A DNA stretch of 64,000 bases from assembly GCF_009903625.1 (NCBI RefSeq), contig NZ_CP047569.1, forward strand, positions 3,264,501 through 3,328,500, in the 5' to 3' direction. The stretch's first letter is position 1. Each line of letters opens with the position of its first letter. The DNA comes from Microbulbifer sp. ALW1. Its GTDB lineage: Bacteria; Pseudomonadota; Gammaproteobacteria; Pseudomonadales; Cellvibrionaceae. A program made the translations under genes and the position numbers. Under the pieces are notes generated by a model. The model did not search any database and was not told where the DNA came from. It worked only from the letters and a program-made list of their open reading frames with translations. Shown one piece after another: positions 17,215 to 26,271 of this stretch.

Positions 17215-18929
17215 TCCCAGCAGAAACAATCGCCACCCCTCACCGCGGACACCGGCTCACCGGTTTCCCTGCGGAGCACGCAATCAAGCTGCTGATTAGC
17301 CTGCTTCTACTGCTGACATCCGTCACCGCTAGCGCACAGGATCTCACCGCATCCGTGGACCGCAACGAGCTCGCCATTAACGAAACCTTCACGCTCACCC
17401 TGCGCTACAGCGGCAACCAGAGTGGCGGTCAGCCGGACTTCAACCTGCTGCAACAGGATTTTGAACTGCTATCCCGCCAGCAATCCAACCAATACCGCGT
17501 TATCAACGGCAAGGCGGAGAGCTTCGTAGAGTGGACCGTCGTGCTCGCACCACTGAAAGAAGGCAAGCTCTTCGTCCCTTCCCTGCACCTGCATGGCCAG
17601 GTCTCTGATGCCATCCCGATGACCATCAACAAAGCGGGCGAATCCCCCGCAGGTAATGACCGTCAGGCATTTCTGGAGGTAGAACTGGACAAAGACACAC
17701 TCTACGTCCAGGAACAACTACTGGTAAAAGTCCGCCTCTACACAACTGTCGGGCTCCACGATATCGCTACCGACCCATTGCAGATTGCCGGTGCCCACGT
17801 AGAAAAGGTCGACGAACAGCGATTCGAACGCAGAATCAACGGAGTCGGCCATGCCGTCTACGAACTAACGTATGCCGTATTTCCGGAAAGCTCCGGCGAG
17901 CTGCAGATTCCCGCCCTCAATTATGTAGCCGTGACCGGCCGCAGAGACCCCTTCTCCCTGTTCAACCGCAACGCCCAGCGTATCCGCCTGCGCTCCGAAG
18001 CAAAAAGCGTCCAGGTCAAACCCAAACCCGACAGCTACAGCGGCTCTCACTGGCTGCCGGCAGCCAGCCTGGGTATGGTGCAGAGCTGGAGTAAGGATCC
18101 CGAAGAATTCAAAGTCGGGGAACCCATCACTCGCATCATTACATTACGGGCCGAAGGCTTACGCGCGGCGCAACTCCCTCCCCTGCCCGCGCTGGATGTC
18201 GAAGGACTCAAAACCTATCCGGACCAGCCACAGAAAGAGGATCAGCCGAGTACTAGTGGCATTACCGGCAGCCGTATTGAAACAACCGCGATAGTTGCAA
18301 CCAAGCCCGGCGACTACCAATTGCCGCCGATCACGATTACCTGGTGGGATAGCAAGTCTGGTCGCCAGAGAGCTACGCAATTGCCAGCGTTCCGGTTTCA
18401 TGTCTCGGGAGCACCTCTGACCAATGCAGCACAACCAGGGAAAGCTGATACAGCACCTACAACTGCCCCGACTACAGTGCCTGTCGAGCCCGGCTTTTGG
18501 CAGAAAATTGCTATTGCGGCAATTGCGTCACATCTCCTGTGGATCATTTATGTTTTTCGGTCACAAAAAACAATTAATAGCCGAAAAAAAGAAAAAGAGC
18601 CGAAAAAAGATCTGAAGCTCAAGGAGGTTGAGCTTTTGAGCAAAATAGACGGTGCCACCCCGCAAGAGATACTGTCTACGCTAAAGGAATGGCACGACAA
18701 AACTCATCAAGAATTTAAGAAGAGCTCCACAACTGAAGCTGATTATTATTCAGACAATCAAGAGCTGGATCGAGCTATCAGCCTATTGAATGACGCGATA
18801 TATAAAACCCCACCAAAGCCGATCAATCGGCAGCAACTACTTATTCTGGTTAACCGCTTAGTCAACAAAAAAATCAAAGCTACTCCTTGCGACCCAGGCT
18901 CTTCACTACCCAAGCTCTTTGGTAATTAG
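17208..18929 (+). CDS. batD: BatD-like membrane protein
   Basis: This roughly 573-residue protein closes the operon. From the ATG at 17208, which overlaps the previous gene by seven bases, there is a charged leader, then a signal or anchor helix (IKLLISLLLLLTSVTASAQ). A large periplasmic region of Ig-like beta repeats follows (SVDRNELAINETFTLTLRYS, VEWTVVLAPLKEGKLFVPSL, YELTYAVFPESSGELQIPAL), as in BatD/oxygen-tolerance proteins. A helix near residue 430 (IAIAAIASHLLWIIYVF) leads to a Lys-rich cytoplasmic tail. Sequence after about 18420 is more AT-rich than the rest of the operon, so composition begins to shift before the glycan locus does. No terminator is evident behind it. Confidence 0.88.
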   Translation: MVVPAETIATPHRGHRLTGFPAEHAIKLLISLLLLLTSVTASAQDLTASVDRNELAINETFTLTLRYSGNQSGGQPDFNLLQQDFELLSRQQSNQYRVINGKAESFVEWTVVLAPLKEGKLFVPSLHLHGQVSDAIPMTINKAGESPAGNDRQAFLEVELDKDTLYVQEQLLVKVRLYTTVGLHDIATDPLQIAGAHVEKVDEQRFERRINGVGHAVYELTYAVFPESSGELQIPALNYVAVTGRRDPFSLFNRNAQRIRLRSEAKSVQVKPKPDSYSGSHWLPAASLGMVQSWSKDPEEFKVGEPITRIITLRAEGLRAAQLPPLPALDVEGLKTYPDQPQKEDQPSTSGITGSRIETTAIVATKPGDYQLPPITITWWDSKSGRQRATQLPAFRFHVSGAPLTNAAQPGKADTAPTTAPTTVPVEPGFWQKIAIAAIASHLLWIIYVFRSQKTINSRKKEKEPKKDLKLKEVELLSKIDGATPQEILSTLKEWHDKTHQEFKKSSTTEADYYSDNQELDRAISLLNDAIYKTPPKPINRQQLLILVNRLVNKKIKATPCDPGSSLPKLFGN

Positions 18930-19112
18930 CACTCAATTCCGCCCAACAAACAACCATAACGAACGAAAGATAACCACTTTATTTAAATAAAGAACGTTCC
19001 CCAGAGACTGGGTGTACCGTGCCAACAGGCGGTGATAGTATTCAACTTGTTCGCCGGAAATAGCTTAAAATTCAGTGAGTTGGGCATAGACCCATCCTAA
19101 AGGAAGTACCAA

Positions 19113-20194
19113 ATGGGGACCATTTTTGTTACCGGGGGGCCGGTTTCATCGGCAGTGCCGTTGTACGGCACATTATTGAATCCACAGATGACCAAGTAGT
19201 CAATATTGACAAGTTGACTTATGCGGGAAATCTGGAGTCACTGGCGGACGTGAGCCAATCCCCGAGATATCACTTTGAACAAGTAGATATCTGTAATCAG
19301 GAAGCCTTTTCTCGGCTTTTGGAAAAGTATCACCCTACTGCCATTATGCACCTCGCGGCAGAATCGCACGTAGACCGGTCTATTGATGGCCCCTCAGCCT
19401 TCATTGAAACCAATATTGTAGGCACCTACACCCTACTTGAAGCCTCGCGTACATACTGGAAGTCGTTGAATGAGGAAGAACGGGAAAAATTCCGCTTTCA
19501 CCACATTTCAACAGATGAAGTTTACGGAGATCTCGAAGGCACTGATGAGCTCTTCACCGAAGAAACTCCTTACGCGCCTAGCTCCCCCTATTCCGCGAGT
19601 AAGGCCTCGTCAGACCACTTGGTCCGAGCGTGGGGGCGAACCTACGGCCTGCCCGTAATAATTACAAACTGCTCAAATAATTACGGACCTTTCCATTTTC
19701 CCGAGAAACTGATTCCGCACGTAATTTTAAATGCTCTCGCTGGAAAAAGCCTGCCTGTTTACGGCGACGGCTCCCAAGTTCGGGACTGGCTTTTCGTGGA
19801 AGATCACGCTCGTGCACTTTATACGGTTGTCACGAGAGGCGAAGTGGGAGAAACCTACAATATTGGCGGCCACAATGAAAAAAGAAACATTGAGGTCGTT
19901 GAAACCATTTGTCAGCTTCTGGAGGAATTGGCCCCCACTAAGCCTCAAGGTATTCAGTCTTATAAAGATCTAATTACATTTGTAAAAGATCGCCCCGGGC
20001 ACGACCTGCGCTATGCAATTGATGCGTCAAAAATAAAAAATGAGCTCGACTGGGCTCCAAGCGAAACCTTTGAAACCGGTATTCGTAAAACAGTTAAGTG
20101 GTATCTGGAAAACACAATCTGGTGGAATAACGTTCTCAATGGGTCGTACCAGCTTTCCCGCCTGGGTACCGAGCAAGAAGCAATCATCGAATAA
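19113..20194 (+). pseudogene. rmlB: dTDP-glucose 4,6-dehydratase, frameshifted at a G6 tract
   Basis: The natural start is the ATG at 19113 behind AAAGGAAG; it reads MGTIFVTGG and then leaves frame. From just after the G-run (19134-19139) the other frame gives [20 protein letters not shown] and continues as an intact RmlB to 20194. Adding one G would give [13 protein letters not shown], the exact Rossmann motif of the family, and a normal length of 360 residues. The remainder has [28 protein letters not shown] and the catalytic [12 protein letters not shown]. RmlB makes dTDP-4-keto-6-deoxyglucose for dTDP-rhamnose; rmlA, C and D lie at 41.9-44.2 kb on the other strand. The lesion may be a sequencing undercall or a phase-variable tract; as written, no full-length enzyme can be made. 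Confidence 0.85.
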
Positions 20195-20388
20195 AAGCAG
20201 CGAGTCGGTCGCGAAATACTAAATATAAACAATAAAAATAAAGCGACCCGTCAAGCTGTGGAATCGGCTGGGAAGCCTGGAATTATTTACGCTCAGAGTA
20301 GTCGGCACTCGGGCAGGAATATATAGCCTGCCCATATTCGCGACTTGATTCTGAGCACAATTACGCTACCTCTAAGTAGGGATAGATA

Positions 20389-21318
20389 ATGAAACTATTA
20401 ATCGGGGGCTCTGGTTTCATTGGGACTGCATTTCAGGCTCACTTAGATCAGCAGCAGCAAGAATACATCGCCGTTTCTCGTGCACCTCGCAAAAGCGACG
20501 ATAACTTGGTGTCCAGGGATACATTTTACTCCGCCAGATTCAAAGCAAAGATCCAGGCAGCAAATTCAATTTTTTACTTGGCTTCTGCTACTGCCCCAAG
20601 GAATTGCCAATCCATATCGAAAGAAGTCGAGACGAATGTAGTTGAGTTTCAAAGATACATGGAGCACGCACTTTCCGTTAACCCAAACCTGAGAATAATT
20701 TACCTATCCTCGGGCGGCCAGGTTTACGGAACCAAAATTAAGGCGCGCGCAACCGAGGAACAGATAACCGCTCCGGAAACCCCCTATGCAATTGGCAAGG
20801 TAATGATTGAAGAGTCAATCAAGTACTTTGCCCGTAACAATTCTGTCAGTTATAGCATTCTACGCCCCAGCAATCCGATTGGTTCTGAGCAGATGAATCA
20901 CAGGCAAGGCGTAATTCCGGCGTTATTTAATTCCGCCATTAACAATACCCCCTTCAAGATTGTAGGAAACCTGCAGTCAGCACGTGACTATATTCACGTT
21001 GCAGATGTATGCCGAGCAATGTCATTAGCGGAAACATTCAAGGGAAATGAAATATGGAACGTTGGCTCGGGATTAGCTACCACACTTGAAGACATTATAA
21101 AGCTCGTAGAACAAGAAACGAAAACAAAACTAAACATCGAGAATCATAGCCGGCTCAGCAGCTACAAGCTTGACCGTATAGTTTTGGATTCCAGTAAGAT
21201 TGAAAAGGACTTAGGCTGGAAACCTCATTATTCACTAATGGATGCAATTCGTGAGTGCTCCCGAGCATTTCAAGCAAGACCACTCAAAGAAAAGCAATTA
21301 GATTTGTCAGCAGTATAA
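20389..21318 (+). CDS. NAD-dependent epimerase/dehydratase
   Basis: This 309-residue short-chain dehydrogenase has the nucleotide-binding start MKLLIGGSGFIGTAF, a catalytic Ser/Tyr/Lys set (YLSSGGQVYG, then TPYAIGKVMIEE with YxxxK) and GNLQSARDYIHVADVCRAM, typical of sugar-nucleotide epimerases. It probably interconverts a UDP- or dTDP-sugar for the glycan, such as a 4-epimerase or 4-reductase; the sequence alone does not fix the substrate. It lies 194 bases behind rmlB and 10 bases ahead of the next glycosyltransferase. Confidence 0.85.
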   Translation: MKLLIGGSGFIGTAFQAHLDQQQQEYIAVSRAPRKSDDNLVSRDTFYSARFKAKIQAANSIFYLASATAPRNCQSISKEVETNVVEFQRYMEHALSVNPNLRIIYLSSGGQVYGTKIKARATEEQITAPETPYAIGKVMIEESIKYFARNNSVSYSILRPSNPIGSEQMNHRQGVIPALFNSAINNTPFKIVGNLQSARDYIHVADVCRAMSLAETFKGNEIWNVGSGLATTLEDIIKLVEQETKTKLNIENHSRLSSYKLDRIVLDSSKIEKDLGWKPHYSLMDAIRECSRAFQARPLKEKQLDLSAV

Positions 21319-21328
21319 GAGTCACAAC

Positions 21329-23593
21329 ATGCACTTTAATATCTCTATTGGCGCTCTGCGCGTTGCAAAAGCTTACTTTCCAGACCTAGAAACAGTTGAA
21401 AATGGAGAGCTATGGAGCGTAAAACTGCCATGCGAAGTGACCCACATTCCATTGTTTGACGCACAATTGGTTCAAAATGAACTGAGCGAAACTATCGGCA
21501 TAAACACGGACTTAAAGAGCTTATTTATTCATTGGCTGGATGCCGGAAGAAAGCGGAAACTTGCACCGACTCGACTATTTGATGAATCACAATACCTCGA
21601 GCAATACCCTGACGTGAAAGAAGCTCAGATGTGGGCATTTGAGCACTTTGTGCTGCATGGCGCCAAAGAGGGGCGCTCACCTAACAGCTCAATTCCCGAC
21701 TGCGCTCCCTCTCATATTGTAGAAGAAAAGTACCGAAACGCCCTACTTTCAACTAAAGATATTGAATTTTTAAAATCAATAATAGGCTTCTTCCAAAACG
21801 AAGAACTCAAAGCAGCAATTAGAGCCAGCAATCCTGAGAGCATTATCAACCTTCTCTCACAGGATGAAAATTTTTCTCTTCTATTCAACCCAAGCGTGTA
21901 TCGAAAAGCTCTGCTTTCCGAATACCCTGAGCTGCACATCCCCGAAGGCCGGGAATTGTTGCACTGGGTTAGAAACGGACGCAACTTGCCGGTGCGTTTC
22001 ACTCCGTTCTTCTCACTGAACTACTACCGAGAGAAAAATAGAGATTTAAGCAATCTTTCCGATGAACGTCTTCTACAGCATTATTTTAACCACGGGATAC
22101 ATGAGAACCGCAATGGATCCAGCCTGTTTAACGCTGATAGATATGCTGCCGTAAACAAACTGCCACACAAAACATCTTCAGTCCTCTCAGCGCTAAAAGG
22201 CTTGCGAGTGGAAAGCAAGGGCATTGCTACCCAGGCCATCTATATAGATAGCGAAACCAAATTGGAATTACTAGCAGATCTAGAGCAAAAAAATGAGGCC
22301 TTAAGCGAAAGATTACTCGCACCTGAAATTCAGGAGCAGCTAAAAAAAGTCGAAGCGTATGAGCCGAGGGTCAACTTTAAAGGCAAAGGACGGAGCATCT
22401 TACAACCGATGCTTAACCACCCGGCAAACGATCTTTATTCTGCCGACATGGCAATATTTAAGAGCCTCCCTAAAACTCGCTATAAAGCAATAATGCTCAT
22501 CCCACACTGCCGAATGAGCGGCGCGGCTCGCGTTTCCGGCGCCCTCGCCCACGTTCTCGCCAAACAGTTTGGTAGTGAAAACCTATGCATCGTTACAACT
22601 GATGGTACCACCTTTGAGCACCCAGAATGGTTTCCTACAGATGTAACAATTTTCAACTTTCATGAGCACACGTTACATCTTGCTTCAGATGCAAAGATTC
22701 AGGCGCTTATTTTGCTTTTAAGAGGGGTTGATACAAAGTTTATCTATAACGTGAACTCCCGTCTTTGCTGGGAAACACTGCACGCCTACGGAAAACAACT
22801 CAAAACCCTATTTTCAATTACTTCCTATCTTTTCTGCTCAGACAGAACCAAATCGGGCCTTAGAACTGGCTACCCCCAAGAGTTCTTCACGCAAACCTTC
22901 CCAATTCATGATTGGGTATTTGTCGATAACCAAAAATTGAAAGACGAGATCGTTCAAGATCACCATCTCACTGGGAAATATGCAGATAAAATTCTAGTCC
23001 TCCGCACACCTATACACGAAAAAATTGGCGTAGCCACGATTCGGAGTCAGGAAGGTTTAAAAATACGGAACCGTAAGCGACGCGTTTTCTGGGCCGGTCG
23101 ATTTGACAGGCAAAAGAATTTTAACCTGCTCCTCAAAATTGCTCAGGGGATGCCGGATGTAGAATTCTGGGTTTGGGGGAAAGCAGTCCTAGATACTCCC
23201 GACCAGAACTTAGACGAACCGCGAAACATTAAACCAATGGGCGAATATGGAGATTTTTCAGAACTCCCCCTCGAGGTGTGTGATGTTTGGCTTTACACGA
23301 GTCTTTGGGATGGAATGCCCACGATAATGCTCGATGTCGCAAGTGCCGGCATCCCTGTAGTAGCCTCCGCCGCGGGCGCTATACCTGAATTACTATCCGA
23401 ATTCCCTGAGTTCTTGGTGCCGGAACAAGATATCGATGAACCAGCACCCTACATAGAGAAAATACGTTATTTACTTGATCATAATGAATTTGCTTTCGGG
23501 AAAGCGGAAGAACTACAGGGTAAAGCCATGGCAGCGTACGAACAGGAGATCTTCTCTCAAGCCGTCGTTGATACATTAAGCGCCGGAGCCTAA
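21329..23593 (+). CDS. Large glycosyltransferase: N-terminal repeat region plus GT4-type domain
   Basis: This 754-residue protein has a C-terminal GT-B, family-4-like domain. It shows RRVFWAGRFDRQKNFNLLLK, a Gly-rich donor-site loop (MGEYGDFSELP), DVWLYTSLWDGMPTIMLDVA and the ExxxxG-type segment AGIPVVASAAGAIPELL. The N-terminal third has repeated short units of the form FDxxxYLxxYPDVKEA ... HFVLHGAKEGRSPN and FFSLNYYREKNRDLS ... HYFNHGIHENRNGS, seen in large polysaccharide glycosyltransferases. It probably transfers a sugar in the cytoplasm during repeat-unit assembly. Donor and acceptor are unknown. The next gene starts four bases after its stop. Confidence 0.82.
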   Translation: MHFNISIGALRVAKAYFPDLETVENGELWSVKLPCEVTHIPLFDAQLVQNELSETIGINTDLKSLFIHWLDAGRKRKLAPTRLFDESQYLEQYPDVKEAQMWAFEHFVLHGAKEGRSPNSSIPDCAPSHIVEEKYRNALLSTKDIEFLKSIIGFFQNEELKAAIRASNPESIINLLSQDENFSLLFNPSVYRKALLSEYPELHIPEGRELLHWVRNGRNLPVRFTPFFSLNYYREKNRDLSNLSDERLLQHYFNHGIHENRNGSSLFNADRYAAVNKLPHKTSSVLSALKGLRVESKGIATQAIYIDSETKLELLADLEQKNEALSERLLAPEIQEQLKKVEAYEPRVNFKGKGRSILQPMLNHPANDLYSADMAIFKSLPKTRYKAIMLIPHCRMSGAARVSGALAHVLAKQFGSENLCIVTTDGTTFEHPEWFPTDVTIFNFHEHTLHLASDAKIQALILLLRGVDTKFIYNVNSRLCWETLHAYGKQLKTLFSITSYLFCSDRTKSGLRTGYPQEFFTQTFPIHDWVFVDNQKLKDEIVQDHHLTGKYADKILVLRTPIHEKIGVATIRSQEGLKIRNRKRRVFWAGRFDRQKNFNLLLKIAQGMPDVEFWVWGKAVLDTPDQNLDEPRNIKPMGEYGDFSELPLEVCDVWLYTSLWDGMPTIMLDVASAGIPVVASAAGAIPELLSEFPEFLVPEQDIDEPAPYIEKIRYLLDHNEFAFGKAEELQGKAMAAYEQEIFSQAVVDTLSAGA

Positions 23594-23596
23594 GAC

Positions 23597-24322
23597 ATGC
23601 AGACTTACGAACACGAAATCACTCTCATAGTTACAGCGCACAATGAAGGCTTTCTTCTCGGTGCAACAATCAATAGTCTTTTAGCCGCAGCGCGTGAGGC
23701 CGAGTCGGCAGGAATACGCTGCCAGACCATCATGTATCTGGACAAAGCAGACACAACCACCGCTGACTTTGCAAAAGAGCTCGCAGAAAAGTTGGATTTT
23801 GATGTTGTAGAGACCGACTTTGGCGACCAAGGAAAGGTAAGAAACCTAGCGTGCACAAAGGTCTCTACAGACTATATTGCTTTCCTCGACGGAGATGACC
23901 TGTGGAGTGAAAACTGGATTATTAAAGCCATGGAAATCGCCCGAAAAAGCAACAAGTACATTGTGCACCCAGAAATGAACTGGTTTTTCGGCGGTAGTAA
24001 CAACATCCTGATGAAAGCCGACCAAGAAGAAGATAGCTTTGACCCGATGTTTTTAAGATCCGGTAACCCCTGGGACGCTCTCTGTTTGGCGCATAAAGAT
24101 GCCTACTTATCATCCCCGTACTGCGATAGAGATCTCAACACCGGATTCGCGTATGAAGACTGGCACTGGAACTGTGAAACTCTTGGAAAGGGATACATAC
24201 ATAAAGTTGCGAAAGGTACAATCCATTTCAAACGCCGCAGAGAAGTCAGCCAAAATACACAGGCCACTTCAAGAAAGGTATTAGTCAGAGACACCTCGAT
24301 ACTGCTCTACCCAGAAAAATAG
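23597..24322 (+). CDS. Glycosyltransferase family 2 (GT-A)
   Basis: This 241-residue protein begins ITLIVTAHNEGFLLGATINS, the nucleotide-binding strand of GT2 enzymes, and has the metal-binding acidic motif AFLDGDDLW and an acceptor-site EDWHWN. It is short, without a membrane helix, so it is a soluble transferase. It lies between the large GT4 gene and the cysH-like gene with gaps of only 3 and 13 bases, so it belongs to the same transcript as the sulfoquinovose genes and is a candidate to transfer that sugar, though sequence cannot prove it. Confidence 0.8.
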   Translation: MQTYEHEITLIVTAHNEGFLLGATINSLLAAAREAESAGIRCQTIMYLDKADTTTADFAKELAEKLDFDVVETDFGDQGKVRNLACTKVSTDYIAFLDGDDLWSENWIIKAMEIARKSNKYIVHPEMNWFFGGSNNILMKADQEEDSFDPMFLRSGNPWDALCLAHKDAYLSSPYCDRDLNTGFAYEDWHWNCETLGKGYIHKVAKGTIHFKRRREVSQNTQATSRKVLVRDTSILLYPEK

Positions 24323-24335
24323 CAAGAAGTCTAAA

Positions 24336-24971
24336 ATGACCAAGTTCGAACTAGAAGACCTGTGCGCGCACCTTAATGAACGCTTCGATCAAAGAGAGTC
24401 TGCCGTCGAAGCCCTTAGTTATTGCAACGGGCATTTCAAAAAGCCAATTCTTACTTCAAGTTTTGGCTATGACTCAGGCGTGACGATTGAACTTTGCCTT
24501 AAGACTATTCCGCAAATCCCAATTGTCTGGATAGATACCGGGTTTACACATCCGGATACTTACAAGTACATCAAGCAATTAGTCTTGACACAGAAAATCA
24601 ATTTAAAGGCATACAGCCCCAAATACCAACATGCTTTTCTAACCAGTGTCATGGGGCTGGATCCGTTGGCCAGTGATGAGCATCGAGAAGCGTTCAACCA
24701 AATGATTAAAGTTGAACCTCTTACTCGAGCATTCAACGAACTCAAGCCTGACCTCTGGATCACAGGCATCAGAGCAGAGGAAACCAGTAATCGAAAAAAA
24801 CTTCGAAGCTTTTCGGTTGCACAAAATACAATAAAGTTCTCGCCGATTCTTTATTGGACACAAAAGGACGTTAACGAATACAAGTCTCGCAATTCGATCA
24901 TGTCACCGGGCAATTATTTTGACCCGACCAAGAAGAATGAACGAGATGAATGTGGCATCCACTTAATTTAG
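24336..24971 (+). CDS. CysH-family PAPS/APS reductase linked to sulfoquinovose synthesis
   Basis: This 211-residue protein has the PP-loop-like start ILTSSFGYDSGVTIELCLK, then IPIVWIDTGFTHPDTYKYI, as in 3'-phosphoadenylylsulfate reductases (E. coli CysH has SSFG and DTGYLFPETY-like segments). Its C-terminus is NERDECGIHLI, carrying the redox cysteine in the CysH motif ECGLH. The Cys pairs that bind the iron-sulfur cluster in APS reductases are absent, which points to the thioredoxin-dependent PAPS type. The product would be sulfite. The gene ends 14 bases before a UDP-sulfoquinovose synthase, whose sulfur donor is sulfite, so I infer dedicated sulfite supply. It is shorter than E. coli CysH (244 residues), and activity is unproven. 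Confidence 0.85.
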   Translation: MTKFELEDLCAHLNERFDQRESAVEALSYCNGHFKKPILTSSFGYDSGVTIELCLKTIPQIPIVWIDTGFTHPDTYKYIKQLVLTQKINLKAYSPKYQHAFLTSVMGLDPLASDEHREAFNQMIKVEPLTRAFNELKPDLWITGIRAEETSNRKKLRSFSVAQNTIKFSPILYWTQKDVNEYKSRNSIMSPGNYFDPTKKNERDECGIHLI

Positions 24972-24985
24972 ATAGGAGTATTTTT

Positions 24986-26212
24986 ATGAAGAAGGTTTTA
25001 GTTTTAGGCGGAGACGGCTTTTGCGGCTGGCCTACAGCACTACACCTCTCGCAACATGGGCACGAGGTTGTTATCGTAGACAATCTATCCCGGAGAAATA
25101 TCGATAATGAACTCGGTGTTACTTCCCTTACCCCCATTGCGTCTATCGAGCGACGCCTGCAGTGCTGGAAAGAGGAAACCGGAAAAACCATTCGGTTTTA
25201 TAACATTGATATTGCACATGAGTACCGGGAAGTCCTCGACCTGATTACCGCGTACGAACCCCACGCAATTGTCCACTTTGCAGAACAGCGAGCAGCGCCG
25301 TATTCAATGAAGACGGCGAAACACAAAATTTACACCGTCAATAATAATTTAAATGCCACCCATAATGTGCTGGCGGCCATTGTTGAAAGCGGATTGGATA
25401 TTCACCTTGTTCACCTGGGAACCATGGGTGTATACGGGTACGGCACTGCAGGAATGAAAATTCCAGAAGGATACCTGACCGTAAAAATGACTACCGATGA
25501 AGGCGAAGAGGTTGAAAAGGAAATTCTGTACCCGGTAAACCCGGGCAGCATTTACCACATGACCAAAACACAAGATCAGCTGTTTTTTGCCTACTACAAT
25601 AAGAATGACGCCCTCCGTGTAACCGATCTCCACCAAGGAATTGTCTGGGGCACGAATACCGATGAAACCAATCGCCATGAAGATCTCACCAATCGTTTCG
25701 ACTACGATGGCGATTATGGCACGGTACTGAACCGCTTTGTTATGCAAGCAGCAGTAGGCCATCCGCTAACCGTGCATGGTACTGGAGGCCAGACACGCGC
25801 CTTCATCCATATCCGTGACACCGTTCAGTGTATTCGCCTTGCAGTGGAAAACGAGCCGGCGAAAGGAGAGAAGGTTCGAATTTTCAACCAGATGACCGAG
25901 ACTCACCGAGTGCGGGATTTGGCGAAAATGATTTCCGATGTTTCTGGCACCGAATTCAAGTTAATGCCGAATCCGCGAAATGAAGCCGATGAGAATGATC
26001 TTTTCGTGGCAAATGACTGCTTCCTGCAGATGGGGCTAAAGCCTACCTATCTTTCCGAAGGGCTACTTGCTGAAGTCAACGAGATTGCCAAGAAGTATGA
26101 ATCACGATGTGATCGATCTAAGATTCCATGTATTTCATATTGGACAGAAAACCAGCGCAAGAATAGCGCAAGCCAACCAGAAGTTAAAGCAAGCGTAAAC
26201 GCTGAAATTTAA
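24986..26212 (+). CDS. sqdB: UDP-sulfoquinovose synthase (SQD1/SqdB family)
   Basis: This 408-residue protein is a clear SQD1/SqdB homologue. It has MKKVLVLGGDGFCGWPTALH with the family-specific FCGW NAD loop, NIDIAHEYREVLDLI, HFAEQRAAPYSMKTA, the catalytic Thr in HLGTMGVYG and the Tyr/Lys pair in YHMTKTQDQ. WGTNTDETNRHEDL, AAVGHPLTVHGTGGQTRAFI and IRDTVQCIRLAVEN follow. The enzyme converts UDP-glucose and sulfite to UDP-6-sulfo-6-deoxyglucose. I chose the ATG at 24986, which follows GGAGT at a good distance; a longer frame from 24950 overlaps the cysH end. Sulfoquinovose may go into a glycolipid or a polysaccharide; the surroundings favour a polysaccharide. A long stem-loop follows. Confidence 0.94.
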   Translation: MKKVLVLGGDGFCGWPTALHLSQHGHEVVIVDNLSRRNIDNELGVTSLTPIASIERRLQCWKEETGKTIRFYNIDIAHEYREVLDLITAYEPHAIVHFAEQRAAPYSMKTAKHKIYTVNNNLNATHNVLAAIVESGLDIHLVHLGTMGVYGYGTAGMKIPEGYLTVKMTTDEGEEVEKEILYPVNPGSIYHMTKTQDQLFFAYYNKNDALRVTDLHQGIVWGTNTDETNRHEDLTNRFDYDGDYGTVLNRFVMQAAVGHPLTVHGTGGQTRAFIHIRDTVQCIRLAVENEPAKGEKVRIFNQMTETHRVRDLAKMISDVSGTEFKLMPNPRNEADENDLFVANDCFLQMGLKPTYLSEGLLAEVNEIAKKYESRCDRSKIPCISYWTENQRKNSASQPEVKASVNAEI

Positions 26213-26215
26213 AAC

Positions 26216-26251
26216 TTGACCGCTGGCCCAAATCAATGGGCTAGCGGTCAA
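26216..26251 (+). terminator. Strong stem-loop between sqdB and the sulfotransferase gene
   Basis: TTGACCGCTGGCCC pairs with GGGCTAGCGGTCAA (14 pairs, one G-U) around an 8-base loop, starting four bases after the sqdB stop. There is no T-run, so it may slow or partly stop transcription or protect the upstream mRNA rather than act as a classic intrinsic terminator. Confidence 0.55.
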
Positions 26252-26271
26252 CTATTAGTTCATGGTAGATA

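Noticed and set aside
18930..19112. Possible JUMPstart/ops element ahead of the glycan locus.
   Set aside because: The ops core GGCGGTAGCGTG is not present; only a loosely similar AGGCGGTGATAG is seen.
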